Positions 1 to 11,468 of a stretch of 64,000 nucleotides of DNA are shown here, piece after piece. The notes under the pieces are model-generated. The model made no database searches. It was given only the letters and a program-made list of their open reading frames with translations, and was not told the DNA's origin. The stretch lies in NCBI GenBank assembly GCA_937863995.1, contig CALMIK010000089.1, positions 1-64,000 of the forward strand, given 5' to 3'. Origin of the DNA: an uncultured Chelatococcus sp. (lineage in GTDB: Bacteria; Pseudomonadota; Alphaproteobacteria; Rhizobiales; Beijerinckiaceae). The position numbers and the translations under genes were made by a program. Each line of letters starts with the position of its first letter. Within the stretch, counting starts at the first letter, position 1.

Positions 1-30
1 CCGATTGAAATCGTACTGCACCAGAACCAT
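1..30 (-). CDS. possible 5' end of a minus-strand gene running off the left edge
   Basis: An ATG on the minus strand at 30 opens ten codons that stay open to base 1 (MVLVQYDFNR). Nothing more can be seen, there is no clear ribosome binding site, and the reading may be chance. It would be co-directional with the five-gene operon just upstream of it. No function can be suggested. Confidence 0.2.
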   Translation of the reverse strand, partial: MVLVQYDFNR

Positions 31-65
31 GACGGGGATATGTCGCGTCGACAATAGCGGACAAG

Positions 66-1130
66 CTACAGCATCCACGCCTTGTATCGTCCGCGCCCCG
101 TCGCTTCGTGAATATCGAGCTCCGCTATGAGGTTGCGGGCAGCGCGCCGGGTGACGCCCAGCGCCTTCGCCGCCGTGGCGGCCGTTATCAACGGATTCGC
201 GGCTGCGAATGCGACGAGATCCGGCAGCCGCGACGTGGCGCGCCGCTGCCCGCATTTTTGCTCGAGCAGCGAAATCGCCAGCGACAGGCGATCATGCTCG
301 GCGAGAGCCGACTGCGCGCCCGCGCAAACCGCGTCGAGCCATGCCCGCAGGCGGACATCCCGGAGGCGGGCGCGCCGCCGTTCCCACGCCACCATGCGCA
401 GGGCGGCGCTAATGGCGGGAAGGTGCGCCGCCGCCTTGCCGCGCTCGCGCAGATACGCAGCCGCCATCTGCCGGCCGAGCCAGGTGCGCGCCGGCACGGG
501 CGGCACGGTCTCCCATCGATCCCAAAGCAGGCCCGCCGCCAGCAGTGGCGGCAGGTGCGACACGGCGGCAGCGGCTTGCCGCCACCCACCCCCGGCGAAT
601 TCGTCGCCGGCAACCGGCATAAAGGCCGTTATGGCGGCCTGCGCCTTTGCGGGCGTGTCCCCTCCCGACAGGATGCGCTCGGTGCGCGCAAGCGCGGTGT
701 CGAGATTCGACAATGCGTCGTCGAACGCGGTATTAGACGCAGAGGCGCTGCTGTCGCCATCGCCGATGCCCGCCACTCCGGCATCACCCGGAAGCGCCCG
801 TTCCGACGGACGGGCGGCGATGGCGCGGCGTGTCTGCAGCACTATCAGGGCGCGCGCCAGTTGCGGGGTGGGCGCGCGGATGTCGGCCGAGGCGTCATGC
901 AGGACCAGATCCTCCACCGGCACCAGCTCGCCCTCCAGCCACAGCGAGGCGCAGGCGTCGGCATAGTGGGCGCGCGACAAGAACCCGTCACGGATGGGGC
1001 TTGTGCGCAGGCGTTCATCGAGCCGCGCCAGCGCATCTTCGGCCGCGACGAGCGGGGCGGCGAGCTCCGCCCACGGAATGTCGTCGGGCGGGAGGCCGCA
1101 GGCGCTGCCGTCGTCGGGTCCGCGTATCAT
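66..1130 (-). CDS. RHE_PE00001/DUF1612-type helix-turn-helix protein
   Basis: This 354-residue protein resembles the rhizobial RHE_PE00001 family, which carries a DUF1612 core and a C-terminal helix-turn-helix. Family-like stretches are the N-terminal ACASLWLEGELVPVEDLVLHDA with ADIRAPT after it, and the C-terminal segment ITAATAAKALGVTRRAARNL, which reads as a DNA-binding HTH. The end, TGRGRYKAW, also looks like the family. I chose the ATG at 1130 because the open frame upstream of it overlaps azlD and codes for arginine-rich noise. The gene starts 8 bp after the azlD stop, so it is probably the last gene of recN-ligA-azlCD. Its target is unknown. Family members are often on rhizobial plasmids, but nothing here shows recent transfer. 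A regulatory role is inferred from the HTH only. Confidence 0.8.
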   Translation of the reverse strand: MIRGPDDGSACGLPPDDIPWAELAAPLVAAEDALARLDERLRTSPIRDGFLSRAHYADACASLWLEGELVPVEDLVLHDASADIRAPTPQLARALIVLQTRRAIAARPSERALPGDAGVAGIGDGDSSASASNTAFDDALSNLDTALARTERILSGGDTPAKAQAAITAFMPVAGDEFAGGGWRQAAAAVSHLPPLLAAGLLWDRWETVPPVPARTWLGRQMAAAYLRERGKAAAHLPAISAALRMVAWERRRARLRDVRLRAWLDAVCAGAQSALAEHDRLSLAISLLEQKCGQRRATSRLPDLVAFAAANPLITAATAAKALGVTRRAARNLIAELDIHEATGRGRYKAWML

Positions 1131-1138
1131 CGCTCTGC

Positions 1139-1438
1139 CTAGAACAGCGCGCGCAGCGCCACCACCGCGCCCACGCCGACAGCGATGACGCCAAGCAACG
1201 GCAGGCGCGTCGCTGCGAGACCGGCGGCGACGGCGGCAAGCGTCTCCGGCCACCCATGGGCCAGCGCCATCGGCGCGATCAGCGCGAACAACACGGCGGG
1301 CGGGATGGCTTCGATGGCGGCTTTAGCCCGGCCGCGCAGCGTGAGGCGGCTTGCGAGCAGGAAACCGGCCAGCCGGGTAAAGTAGGTGACGGCCGACATC
1401 ATGAGGATGGCGAGCAGAATGCGGTGATCGACGTTCAT
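1139..1438 (-). CDS. azlD: AzlD-family small subunit of a branched-chain amino acid exporter
   Basis: The 99-residue hydrophobic protein has about four predicted membrane segments and the AzlD-like motif TYFTRLAGFLL near the N-terminus. AzlD proteins work with the larger AzlC permease to export branched-chain amino acids or analogues. Its ATG overlaps the azlC stop codon in an ATGA arrangement (1435-1438), which indicates translational coupling and supports a two-subunit complex in the inner membrane. The length is typical for AzlD. The actual substrate cannot be read from sequence. Confidence 0.9.
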   Translation of the reverse strand: MNVDHRILLAILMMSAVTYFTRLAGFLLASRLTLRGRAKAAIEAIPPAVLFALIAPMALAHGWPETLAAVAAGLAATRLPLLGVIAVGVGAVVALRALF

Positions 1439-2148
1439 GCGGCCTCCTCGTCGGGGGCTGCGAACCATGCCGCCGCGATGCCCGCCGCCGCGCCCGCAAG
1501 CACGTTCCACGGCTCGCCGACAAGCATGGCCACGAGCGCCGAGGCGCCGCCGCTGGCCACCAGCACCCACACCGTGAGCCGGCCGCGCCAGAAGCCCGCG
1601 ATCAGCCCGATGAACAGCGCCGTGAAGGCGAAGTCGAGACCGATCTCGGCCGGATCGCCAAGCAGCGGCCCGACGATCGATCCGGTGACTGTCGACGCCA
1701 CCCACACGATATGGACAGGCACCGCCATGAAGAACCAGTAGGCAATGGTGATGGGCTGGCGCCGCGCGCGCCGCTCCCCCAGCGCCCACGCCTCGTCGGT
1801 CATGAACCATGCAGCCGCCCAAAGCCGCCAACCGCTGAAAGCATGCATCTTGGGCGCAAGCGACACGCCCATGAGGATATGACGCGCGCTGACCAGCAGG
1901 GTCGAGACGAAAAGCGCCAGATACGGCACCGGCACTTGCCAGATGCCGATGGCGGCGAACTCCGCTCCGCCGGAAAAAACCAGCGTCGACATCAGCCAGA
2001 CCTCCGAAGTGGTCCACGCTTTCGTGGTGCAGATCGCGCCGAACAGGAGGCCGATAGGCACCATGGCGACGAGCACCGGCGCGATATCGGCAAGGCCCTG
2101 GCGGATTTCTTCGGACACGGACGCCCGATGGGCGGAATGCATGTTCAT
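1435..2148 (-). CDS. azlC: AzlC-family branched-chain amino acid exporter, large subunit
   Basis: The 237-residue polytopic protein has the AzlC features EIRQGLADIAPVL and a small-residue-rich first membrane segment, then GGAEFAAIG and SARHILMG. AzlC/AzlD pairs such as B. subtilis AzlCD and E. coli YgaZH export valine, leucine and similar amino acids. I chose ATG 2148. The longer open frame, from 2178, would run into ligA and begins with an arginine-rich stretch. The gene starts 2 bp after the ligA stop, so it is read with recN and ligA although it has no obvious DNA repair role. Its stop overlaps the azlD start. Confidence 0.9.
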   Translation of the reverse strand: MNMHSAHRASVSEEIRQGLADIAPVLVAMVPIGLLFGAICTTKAWTTSEVWLMSTLVFSGGAEFAAIGIWQVPVPYLALFVSTLLVSARHILMGVSLAPKMHAFSGWRLWAAAWFMTDEAWALGERRARRQPITIAYWFFMAVPVHIVWVASTVTGSIVGPLLGDPAEIGLDFAFTALFIGLIAGFWRGRLTVWVLVASGGASALVAMLVGEPWNVLAGAAAGIAAAWFAAPDEEAA

Positions 2149-2150
2149 CG

Positions 2151-5977
<3,827 letters not shown>

Positions 5978-6001
5978 CGTTAAAACGTATCCGCACGGCG
6001 A

Positions 6002-6016
6002 CGCCGGAAACCGGCG
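6002..6016. other. short perfect hairpin in the recN leader / after corA
   Basis: CGCCGG (6002-6007) and CCGGCG (6011-6016) form a 6-bp stem with an AAA loop. It lies between the corA stop and the recN start, downstream of the predicted recN transcription start. There is no T-run, so it is not a convincing terminator. It may be a leader structure. Confidence 0.35.
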
Positions 6017-6036
6017 CGCCCGAAAGCGCCGCCGCC

Positions 6037-6065
6037 CTTATAAACCGGCTGGAACATAATGGCAA
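6037..6065 (-). promoter_or_regulatory. recN promoter, sigma70-like
   Basis: On the minus strand TTGCCA (6060-6065) and TATAAG (6037-6042) are separated by exactly 17 bp. They match the sigma70 consensus at five of six bases each. Transcription would start near 6030, giving a leader of about 50 nt before the recN ATG at 5977. Confidence 0.6.
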
Positions 6066-6066
6066 C
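6052..6066 (-). promoter_or_regulatory. candidate LexA box (GTTG-N7-GTTC)
   Basis: The minus strand reads GTTGCCATTATGTTC. The LexA site known from alphaproteobacteria is the direct repeat GTTC-N7-GTTC, and this matches at seven of eight fixed bases. It overlaps the -35 element of the recN promoter, where a repressor would block RNA polymerase. One mismatch keeps this tentative. Confidence 0.45.
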
Positions 6067-6075
6067 AGCCATCCG

Positions 6076-7116
6076 TCACAACCAGCCCTTCCAGCGGAAG
6101 AAGAAGTATGGCGTCACGGCGGCCGATATCATGACAAGGATAGCGACGGGATAGCCGAACTGCCAGTCCAGTTCCGGCATGTCCTGGAAATTCATGCCGT
6201 AGATCGAGGCGATCAGCGTCGGCGGCATGAACACCACGGACATGACCGAGAACAGCTTGATGATGTTGTTCTGTTCGAGATTGACGAGGCCGAGCGTCGC
6301 GTCGAGCAGGAACTGGATCTTGCCCGACTGGAAATTGGCGTGCTCCTCGAGCGACTGGATGTCGCGCAGGATGGTGCGCATTTCCTTTTTCAGGTCGCCG
6401 CCCCCGCCGCCGCTGCGGAAGCTGGCGGACAGGAACAGCAGGGCGCGCTCCAGCGACACCAGGCTTTCGCGGCTCATGGCGATGAGCGTTCCCGCCCGCC
6501 CGAGGGCGCGCAGCGTCTGCTGGTGTTCGATGGTGGCCGTCTTGCCGCCGCGCTCGAACACCGAACGCGACAGCGCGTTGATTTCCTCCGCCGTGGTCTG
6601 CAGCAGCTCGGCGGAGCGGTCGATGATGGTCTCGATCAGCCCCTGGAAGACGGATTCGGCCGTGGTTCCCGCCCCGCCCGGCTTAGAGGCGCGAAAGGCG
6701 TACATGGGGAAGGAACGCGGCTCGTCGTAGCGCACGGTCACCAGCGTGTTGCCCTTCAGCACGAAGGTGACACCGGCCATGTCGGCCTCGTTGTCGACGG
6801 CGACAATGAGCTTGACCGTGATGTAACGCGCGCCGTTCTCGTGATAGAGCAGCTCGGAAAGCTCGATGTCGTCCATGTCCTCGCGGGTCGGCATCTCGAT
6901 GCCAAGCGTTTGCTCGACGAGCTGTTCCTCCGCCCGCGTCGGCTCCACGAGGTCGATCCACAGCGCGTCGGCGGGAATCGGCTCGCCGAAGCCCAGCGCC
7001 TGCCGTTGCAGGCGCGGCCCCTGGGGCTGCAATTCCCGTGTCTCGTCGGCGGCGGGCTGCTCCGGGGAGCCAGGCTGCCATGTGCCGGCGGGCGCGATGC
7101 GATAGACGATCAGCAT
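6076..7116 (-). CDS. corA: CorA-family magnesium/divalent cation transporter
   Basis: The 346-residue protein has the CorA layout: a large soluble N-terminal domain followed by two C-terminal membrane helices. The signature YGMNF lies near residue 305 at the end of the first helix (SVVFMPPTLIASIYGMNF), and the protein ends with a basic FFFRWKGWL tail. CorA pentamers conduct Mg2+ and sometimes Co2+ or Ni2+ across the inner membrane. I chose the ATG at 7116 (MLIVYRIAP). An open frame extends to 7248, but its first 44 codons are not CorA-like and would overlap the divergent promoter region. The gene is divergent from the threonylcarbamoyl-AMP synthase gene. Confidence 0.95.
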   Translation of the reverse strand: MLIVYRIAPAGTWQPGSPEQPAADETRELQPQGPRLQRQALGFGEPIPADALWIDLVEPTRAEEQLVEQTLGIEMPTREDMDDIELSELLYHENGARYITVKLIVAVDNEADMAGVTFVLKGNTLVTVRYDEPRSFPMYAFRASKPGGAGTTAESVFQGLIETIIDRSAELLQTTAEEINALSRSVFERGGKTATIEHQQTLRALGRAGTLIAMSRESLVSLERALLFLSASFRSGGGGGDLKKEMRTILRDIQSLEEHANFQSGKIQFLLDATLGLVNLEQNNIIKLFSVMSVVFMPPTLIASIYGMNFQDMPELDWQFGYPVAILVMISAAVTPYFFFRWKGWL

Positions 7117-7263
7117 GCCGATAATCCCTGAAGTGATCCGCTGTACCGGGAAGAGCCAATGTGCGCGTGGCAAATGCTTATGCGTGCCCACGGCCCGCGT
7201 CAACGCCGCCGCGCGCCGCCCGACAGTTTCGCAAAAGGTGAAAGCCACTTATATCTGCTGTCG

Positions 7264-8271
7264 ATGACAGGGATTGACGATTCGTTCCAAGGCACGCCTG
7301 TGTTGCCGCCAACGCCCGAGGGCCTCGCCCGGGCGGGCGCGCTGCTGCGCGCGGGGCAGCTCGTCGCCTTCCCGACCGAGACGGTCTACGGCCTCGGCGC
7401 GGACGCCGCTAACGCGGAGGCGGTCGCCGCCATCTACGCCGCCAAGGAGCGGCCGCGCTTCAACCCGTTGATCGCCCATTATCCCGATGTCGCGGACGCA
7501 CTGCGCCACGGCCGTTTCGAGGCGGACGCGCTCAGGCTGGCGCAGGCGTTCTGGCCCGGCCCGCTGACCCTCGTCGTGCCACGCGGCGCGGATTGCCCCG
7601 TCTGCGACCTCGCCAGCGCCGGACTCGACAGCGTCGCCATGCGCGTTCCCTCCCACCCGGTGGCGCGGGCGCTGCTGCGCGCGGCGGCAACGCCGGTTGC
7701 CGCTCCTTCCGCGAACAGGTCGGGACGCGTGAGCCCCACGGTCGCGGCGCATGTCCTCGCCGATCTCGATGGCCGGATCGCTGCCGTGATCGACGGCGGC
7801 GAGACCAATGTCGGGGTCGAATCGACCATCGTCTCCTGCCTCGGCGATCGCCCCGTGCTGCTGCGCCCCGGCGGGGTGACGCGCGAGGCGCTGGAGGCGG
7901 TGCTCGGCCACGCGGTCGCGGACGCACCCGCCCAGCACGACGATCCGGATTCGGGGGCGCCGGTCGCGCCGGGTCAGCTCGCGTCCCATTATGCGCCGCG
8001 GGCGCAAGTGCGCCTTGATGCGCACGACATCCGACCGGGCGAGGCGGCGTTGCTGTTCGGCCAGCCCCTGCCCGGTACGGAGCACGCGGCGGCGTGCGTG
8101 AACCTCAGCGCGACGGGCGATCTGGCGCAGGCGGCGGCGCGGCTGTTTTCATCCCTGCGCGCGCTCGACCGGCCGGACGTGACGACGATCGCGATCGCGC
8201 CGATCCCGGACACCGGCTTGGGCGAAGCCATCAACGACCGCCTGCGCCGCGCCGCCGCTCCCCGGTCCTGA
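7264..8271 (+). CDS. tsaC: L-threonylcarbamoyladenylate synthase (Sua5 type)
   Basis: The enzyme makes threonylcarbamoyl-AMP from threonine, bicarbonate and ATP, the first step of t6A37 modification of ANN-decoding tRNAs. The YrdC/TsaC domain fills roughly residues 15-210, with FPTETVYGLG near 35, SANRSGRVSPT near 148 and VGVESTIVS near 183. A linker with PGQLASHYAPRA near 240 then leads to the extra C-terminal Sua5 domain, so this is the long Sua5 form (335 residues) rather than the short E. coli TsaC. I chose ATG 7264. It is divergent from corA with about 150 bp between starts, and convergent with wrbA across a terminator. Confidence 0.95.
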   Translation: MTGIDDSFQGTPVLPPTPEGLARAGALLRAGQLVAFPTETVYGLGADAANAEAVAAIYAAKERPRFNPLIAHYPDVADALRHGRFEADALRLAQAFWPGPLTLVVPRGADCPVCDLASAGLDSVAMRVPSHPVARALLRAAATPVAAPSANRSGRVSPTVAAHVLADLDGRIAAVIDGGETNVGVESTIVSCLGDRPVLLRPGGVTREALEAVLGHAVADAPAQHDDPDSGAPVAPGQLASHYAPRAQVRLDAHDIRPGEAALLFGQPLPGTEHAAACVNLSATGDLAQAAARLFSSLRALDRPDVTTIAIAPIPDTGLGEAINDRLRRAAAPRS

Positions 8272-8288
8272 AAGCCACGAACGATAAC

Positions 8289-8314
8289 AAAAAAGGGCGG
8301 CCCCGAGGCCGCCC
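8289..8314 (-). terminator. rho-independent terminator of wrbA
   Basis: GGGCGGCC (8295-8302), loop CCGA and GGCCGCCC (8307-8314) form a perfect 8-bp stem. On the minus strand it is followed directly by six T residues (8289-8294), the classical arrangement for the end of wrbA. It sits between the convergent tsaC and wrbA genes and could also halt plus-strand transcripts. Confidence 0.85.
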
Positions 8315-8360
8315 TTGCCGTCAAGCGGCGCGCAAGCGCCAAGCCATTATCCGAGCACCA

Positions 8361-8963
8361 TTATCCGCGCAGCTTCGCCGCGAGCTTTGCCACGTGGGCG
8401 CCCTGGAAACGCGCGCCGTCGAGATCGATCTGCGAAGGCTGGCGGCTGCCGTCGGAAGCCGCGATCGTCGATGCGCCATAAGGAGAGCCGCCGACGATTT
8501 CCTCGAGCGACGTCTGGCCGGCGAAAGAATACGGCAGGCCGGCGATGACGAAGCCGTGGTGCAGCAGCGTCGGCAGGAAGGTGAGAATCGTCGACTCCTG
8601 CCCGCCGTGCTGGGTGGCGGAGGACGTGAACACCGCGCCGACCTTGCCGATCAGCGCGCCCTTGGCCCACAGGCCGCCAGTCTGGTCGAGGAAGGCGCGC
8701 AGCTGCGACGCGACCGAGCCGAACCGGGTCGGCGCGCCAAAGATGATGGCGTCATAGTCCGCCAGTTCCTCGACGGTCGCGACCGGCGCCTTCTGGTCGA
8801 GCTTGAAGTGCGCGTTGCGGGCGATTTCCTCCGGCACCGTTTCGGGCACACGCTTCACGACTGCCTCTGCGCCGGCGGACGTGATGCCTTCGGCGACCGC
8901 ATACGCGAGCGTCTCGATGTGGCCATAGGTCGAGTAATAGAGGACAAGGACTTTCGCTGCCAT
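8361..8963 (-). CDS. wrbA: NAD(P)H:quinone oxidoreductase, WrbA (type IV)
   Basis: This is a 200-residue flavodoxin-like protein. The FMN phosphate loop is [12 protein letters not shown] (residues 9-20), and [16 protein letters not shown] near 76 and [15 protein letters not shown] near 113 complete the flavin site. WrbA carries out two-electron reduction of quinones and so avoids semiquinone radicals. The length is standard. A GGAG ribosome binding site precedes the ATG. It is divergent from a LysR-type regulator, and a perfect 8-bp inverted repeat lies 23-47 bp upstream of the start, so control by that regulator is a natural inference. Confidence 0.96.
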   Translation of the reverse strand: MAAKVLVLYYSTYGHIETLAYAVAEGITSAGAEAVVKRVPETVPEEIARNAHFKLDQKAPVATVEELADYDAIIFGAPTRFGSVASQLRAFLDQTGGLWAKGALIGKVGAVFTSSATQHGGQESTILTFLPTLLHHGFVIAGLPYSFAGQTSLEEIVGGSPYGASTIAASDGSRQPSQIDLDGARFQGAHVAKLAAKLRG

Positions 8964-8985
8964 GGGATAAAGCTCCGATTGATTA

Positions 8986-9010
8986 GCTGATGCTTCAACG
9001 TAGCATCAGC
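8986..9010. promoter_or_regulatory. inverted repeat between wrbA and lysR, candidate operator
   Basis: GCTGATGC (8986-8993) and GCATCAGC (9003-9010) are perfect reverse complements separated by 9 bp. The site lies in the divergent wrbA-lysR interval, close to the wrbA start. It lacks a T-run, so it is unlikely to be a terminator. The size and location fit a LysR-type operator, although the exact T-N11-A spacing is not met. Confidence 0.5.
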
Positions 9011-9123
9011 CGGCGGCAGGCAGGCGGGCTTCTGTGCAGAACGCTTCTTGCAAAAACGCAAGGATCGATGGCAGGATCGCGGCGGCGGCATCGCGTTCGC
9101 TGTATGCCATGCGAGGAAAACCC

Positions 9124-10071
9124 GTGCAGAAACAACTTCCGGTTGCCACCGATGCGATGAACCGCCTGTCGTGGGACGACTTCCGGCTGGTACGCGCCAT
9201 CTGCGAGAGCGGATCGCTCACAGGCGCGGCAGAAGCTTTGGGCGTCAACCATTCCACGGTTTTCCGCCGGCTCGCGGCGCTGGAGGAACTGCTCGCCGTG
9301 CGGCTGTTCGAGCGCCATCGCTCGGGCTACACGCCGACACCGCCCGGCGAGGAGATGCTCACCATTTCGGAACGCTGGGCCGACGACGTTTCGGCGCTCG
9401 GGCGTAAGCTGATGGGGTGCGGTCACGCGCCGGCGGGCGAGTTGCGCATTACCACAAACGATACGTTGCTGACGCATCTGCTGACGCCGCTTTTCGCCGG
9501 CTTCCGGGCGGCCTACCCCAATATCCAGCTCGAAATCCTGCTGTCGAATCAGCCGCTTAACCTGTCGCGCCGCGATGCGGATGTCGCCATCCGCGCCACC
9601 GACAATCCGCCGGAGACGCTGGTGGGACGGCGCATCAGCGCGATGTCGTGGGCGGTCTATGGGCGCCGCGCCGATTTCGGAGACGGGCCGATCAACGAGG
9701 CAGACCTGAGCGGGCGCGACTGGGTGTCGATGAACGACCATTTCGCCACGATGAAGGCGGTGCGCTATGTGCATGAGACCGCGTCGCCGGGGCGCATCGT
9801 CTACCGCGTCAACAGTGTGCTCGGCCTTACGGAAGCGGTGCGGGCGGGCATCGGCATCGGCCCGCTGCCATGCTTCATCGCCGATTCGGAGCCGTCGCTG
9901 CGGCGGCTGATGCCCCCCAACCCGGATTTCTCGACCAGCTTGTGGCTGCTCACGCACCCGGACCTGCGCCGCTCGGTGCGCGTGCGCGCATTCCTCGATT
10001 ATGTCGGCGCGGAAATCGGCCGGATGCGGCCGTTCCTCGGAGGTGAGGACGAGGCGAGTTCCGCCGCCTGA
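9124..10071 (+). CDS. LysR-family transcriptional regulator, divergent from wrbA
   Basis: The N-terminal winged HTH reads WDDFRLVRAICESGSLTGAA with LGVNHSTVFRRLAALEELL after it, and the remainder is a periplasmic-binding-like effector domain. I chose GTG 9124 (315 residues) because GAGGA at 9112-9116 is at ideal distance. The family-like start MNRLSWDDF at ATG 9157 is the alternative but lacks a ribosome binding site. It faces wrbA across about 160 bp that contain a perfect inverted repeat, so it may regulate wrbA and itself. The effector molecule is unknown. Confidence 0.92.
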   Translation: MQKQLPVATDAMNRLSWDDFRLVRAICESGSLTGAAEALGVNHSTVFRRLAALEELLAVRLFERHRSGYTPTPPGEEMLTISERWADDVSALGRKLMGCGHAPAGELRITTNDTLLTHLLTPLFAGFRAAYPNIQLEILLSNQPLNLSRRDADVAIRATDNPPETLVGRRISAMSWAVYGRRADFGDGPINEADLSGRDWVSMNDHFATMKAVRYVHETASPGRIVYRVNSVLGLTEAVRAGIGIGPLPCFIADSEPSLRRLMPPNPDFSTSLWLLTHPDLRRSVRVRAFLDYVGAEIGRMRPFLGGEDEASSAA

Positions 10072-10077
10072 GCCGGC

Positions 10078-11319
10078 TCAGGTCTGTCCCGGACGCAGCT
10101 TGTAGAAGATGTGGCGGCCGATGACGTCCATCTTCTTGAGCCGCTTGGCCCAGAACGGGCGCACGTAATCGGCGTGGTAATGGGTCGAGCCGCCCACTTC
10201 GGCATTGTAGACCGTGCCCGACGTTACCTGTTCCGCCACCTTCACGGCGGAACGCCAAGAGGACTGGTCCGTGATGCGCAGCGAACGCCCCTCGCAGGCG
10301 AACGAGAACTGGCATGCCTTGAAGCGGTGGCGGTTCTGGTAAACCACGCCACAGACGCTTGCCGGATAGAGTCCGCTCTTCACGCGGTTCAGCACCACTT
10401 GCGCTACTGCAGCCTGCCCGGCCTCCGATTCGCCGCGCGCCTCGAAGTAGACCGCCTCCGCGAGGCAGCGCGCCTCGCTCTGCAGGTTGCCGGCGTCGAT
10501 CAGATGGGCGTAGCCGTTCGGCACACCCTCTCTCCTGATCTCGGACTTGGCGATGACCGACATGTTGCCGAAACTCTGCCCTGCCGGGAGTGAAACTGGG
10601 GCTGCCGCGATCTCGACGGGAATGATGTCGGCGGGAACCGGCGTCACCGACGCCAATGCCTGCGCCGCGGAAGAAGCCGGCGTCGCGCCGTCGCCGAGGA
10701 GGATCGTCACGCCCTGCGCCCTGACGTAAGCCGGCGTGGTGCGCGGCGCGAGCGCGTGGCGGATGGCGACGGCTTCCTCGTCGCTGATCGTTTCCATCGT
10801 CCACATTTCGTCGGCGGTGGGAATTTCCGTCGTGCCGTCCATCAGCAGCGTGGGCGGCAGCAGCTCGATGTCGCGGGAAAGCAGCGCCTGGGAAAAGGCG
10901 CCGCGTCCGAACATCGCCGCCTGCGCCGTGCGGCTGATGGTGACTGGAATCGCGCGAGCGGGGTCGCCCTTAGCCGTCCTCACAACCTCGGGCCATCCCG
11001 AAAACTGCTGCTTCAGATCGTCGCGCGGCGGAGCGTCGTCGGCCTCGTCGCCCGCTCCCGACAGGAGCGAAGCAGAGCGCAGCCCGTCGCGCAAATCCAG
11101 GGGGGCAAGGCCGATCATGCTGACGGTGGCGCGGGTTGTGCCCGGCACGATGTCCGCGCCGGTCAGCGCGATGGCGCGGGAAACCGGCGACAGGCTGATG
11201 CCGCTGACATCGGTCTGCTGTCCGGCGGTCGCCGTGAACGACACGAGCATGCCGCCAGCCAGTGCCCACGGCGCCGCCGTGGCGAACGCCCAAACAATTC
11301 CCGATTTACGTCGACGCAT
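10078..11319 (-). CDS. SleB-type cell wall hydrolase
   Basis: The 413-residue protein has an N-terminal hydrophobic segment (residues 8-32) that would act as a signal peptide or anchor. A long low-complexity linker follows, and the C-terminal Hydrolase_2/SleB domain starts near 285. The hallmark [20 protein letters not shown] near 290 carries the likely catalytic glutamate, with [23 protein letters not shown] and [14 protein letters not shown] downstream. These enzymes are lytic transglycosylase-like peptidoglycan hydrolases; in non-sporulating alphaproteobacteria they act in wall remodelling. Its stop is 6 bp from the lysR stop (convergent). The linker has no recognisable domain. Confidence 0.92.
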   Translation of the reverse strand: MRRRKSGIVWAFATAAPWALAGGMLVSFTATAGQQTDVSGISLSPVSRAIALTGADIVPGTTRATVSMIGLAPLDLRDGLRSASLLSGAGDEADDAPPRDDLKQQFSGWPEVVRTAKGDPARAIPVTISRTAQAAMFGRGAFSQALLSRDIELLPPTLLMDGTTEIPTADEMWTMETISDEEAVAIRHALAPRTTPAYVRAQGVTILLGDGATPASSAAQALASVTPVPADIIPVEIAAAPVSLPAGQSFGNMSVIAKSEIRREGVPNGYAHLIDAGNLQSEARCLAEAVYFEARGESEAGQAAVAQVVLNRVKSGLYPASVCGVVYQNRHRFKACQFSFACEGRSLRITDQSSWRSAVKVAEQVTSGTVYNAEVGGSTHYHADYVRPFWAKRLKKMDVIGRHIFYKLRPGQT

Positions 11320-11404
11320 GGGCGTAACTCAACTTGGCGGATTCTTATTATGGTTATCGCCCGTCAAGGTTGAGGGTTGGTTAAGGACGGCGAGAATGCA
11401 AGAA

Positions 11405-11436
11405 GGGCGCCGCCATCGATTACGACGGCGGCGCCC
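11405..11436 (-). terminator. terminator after ppdK
   Basis: GGGCGCCGCC (11405-11414) and GGCGGCGCCC (11427-11436) form a perfect 10-bp stem with a 12-nt loop, about 30 bp beyond the ppdK stop. On the minus strand the sequence after the stem is only moderately T-rich (TTCTTGC). Confidence 0.7.
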
Positions 11437-11468
11437 CGGAATGCTCATCGACAGATGCGGCAGGCGTG

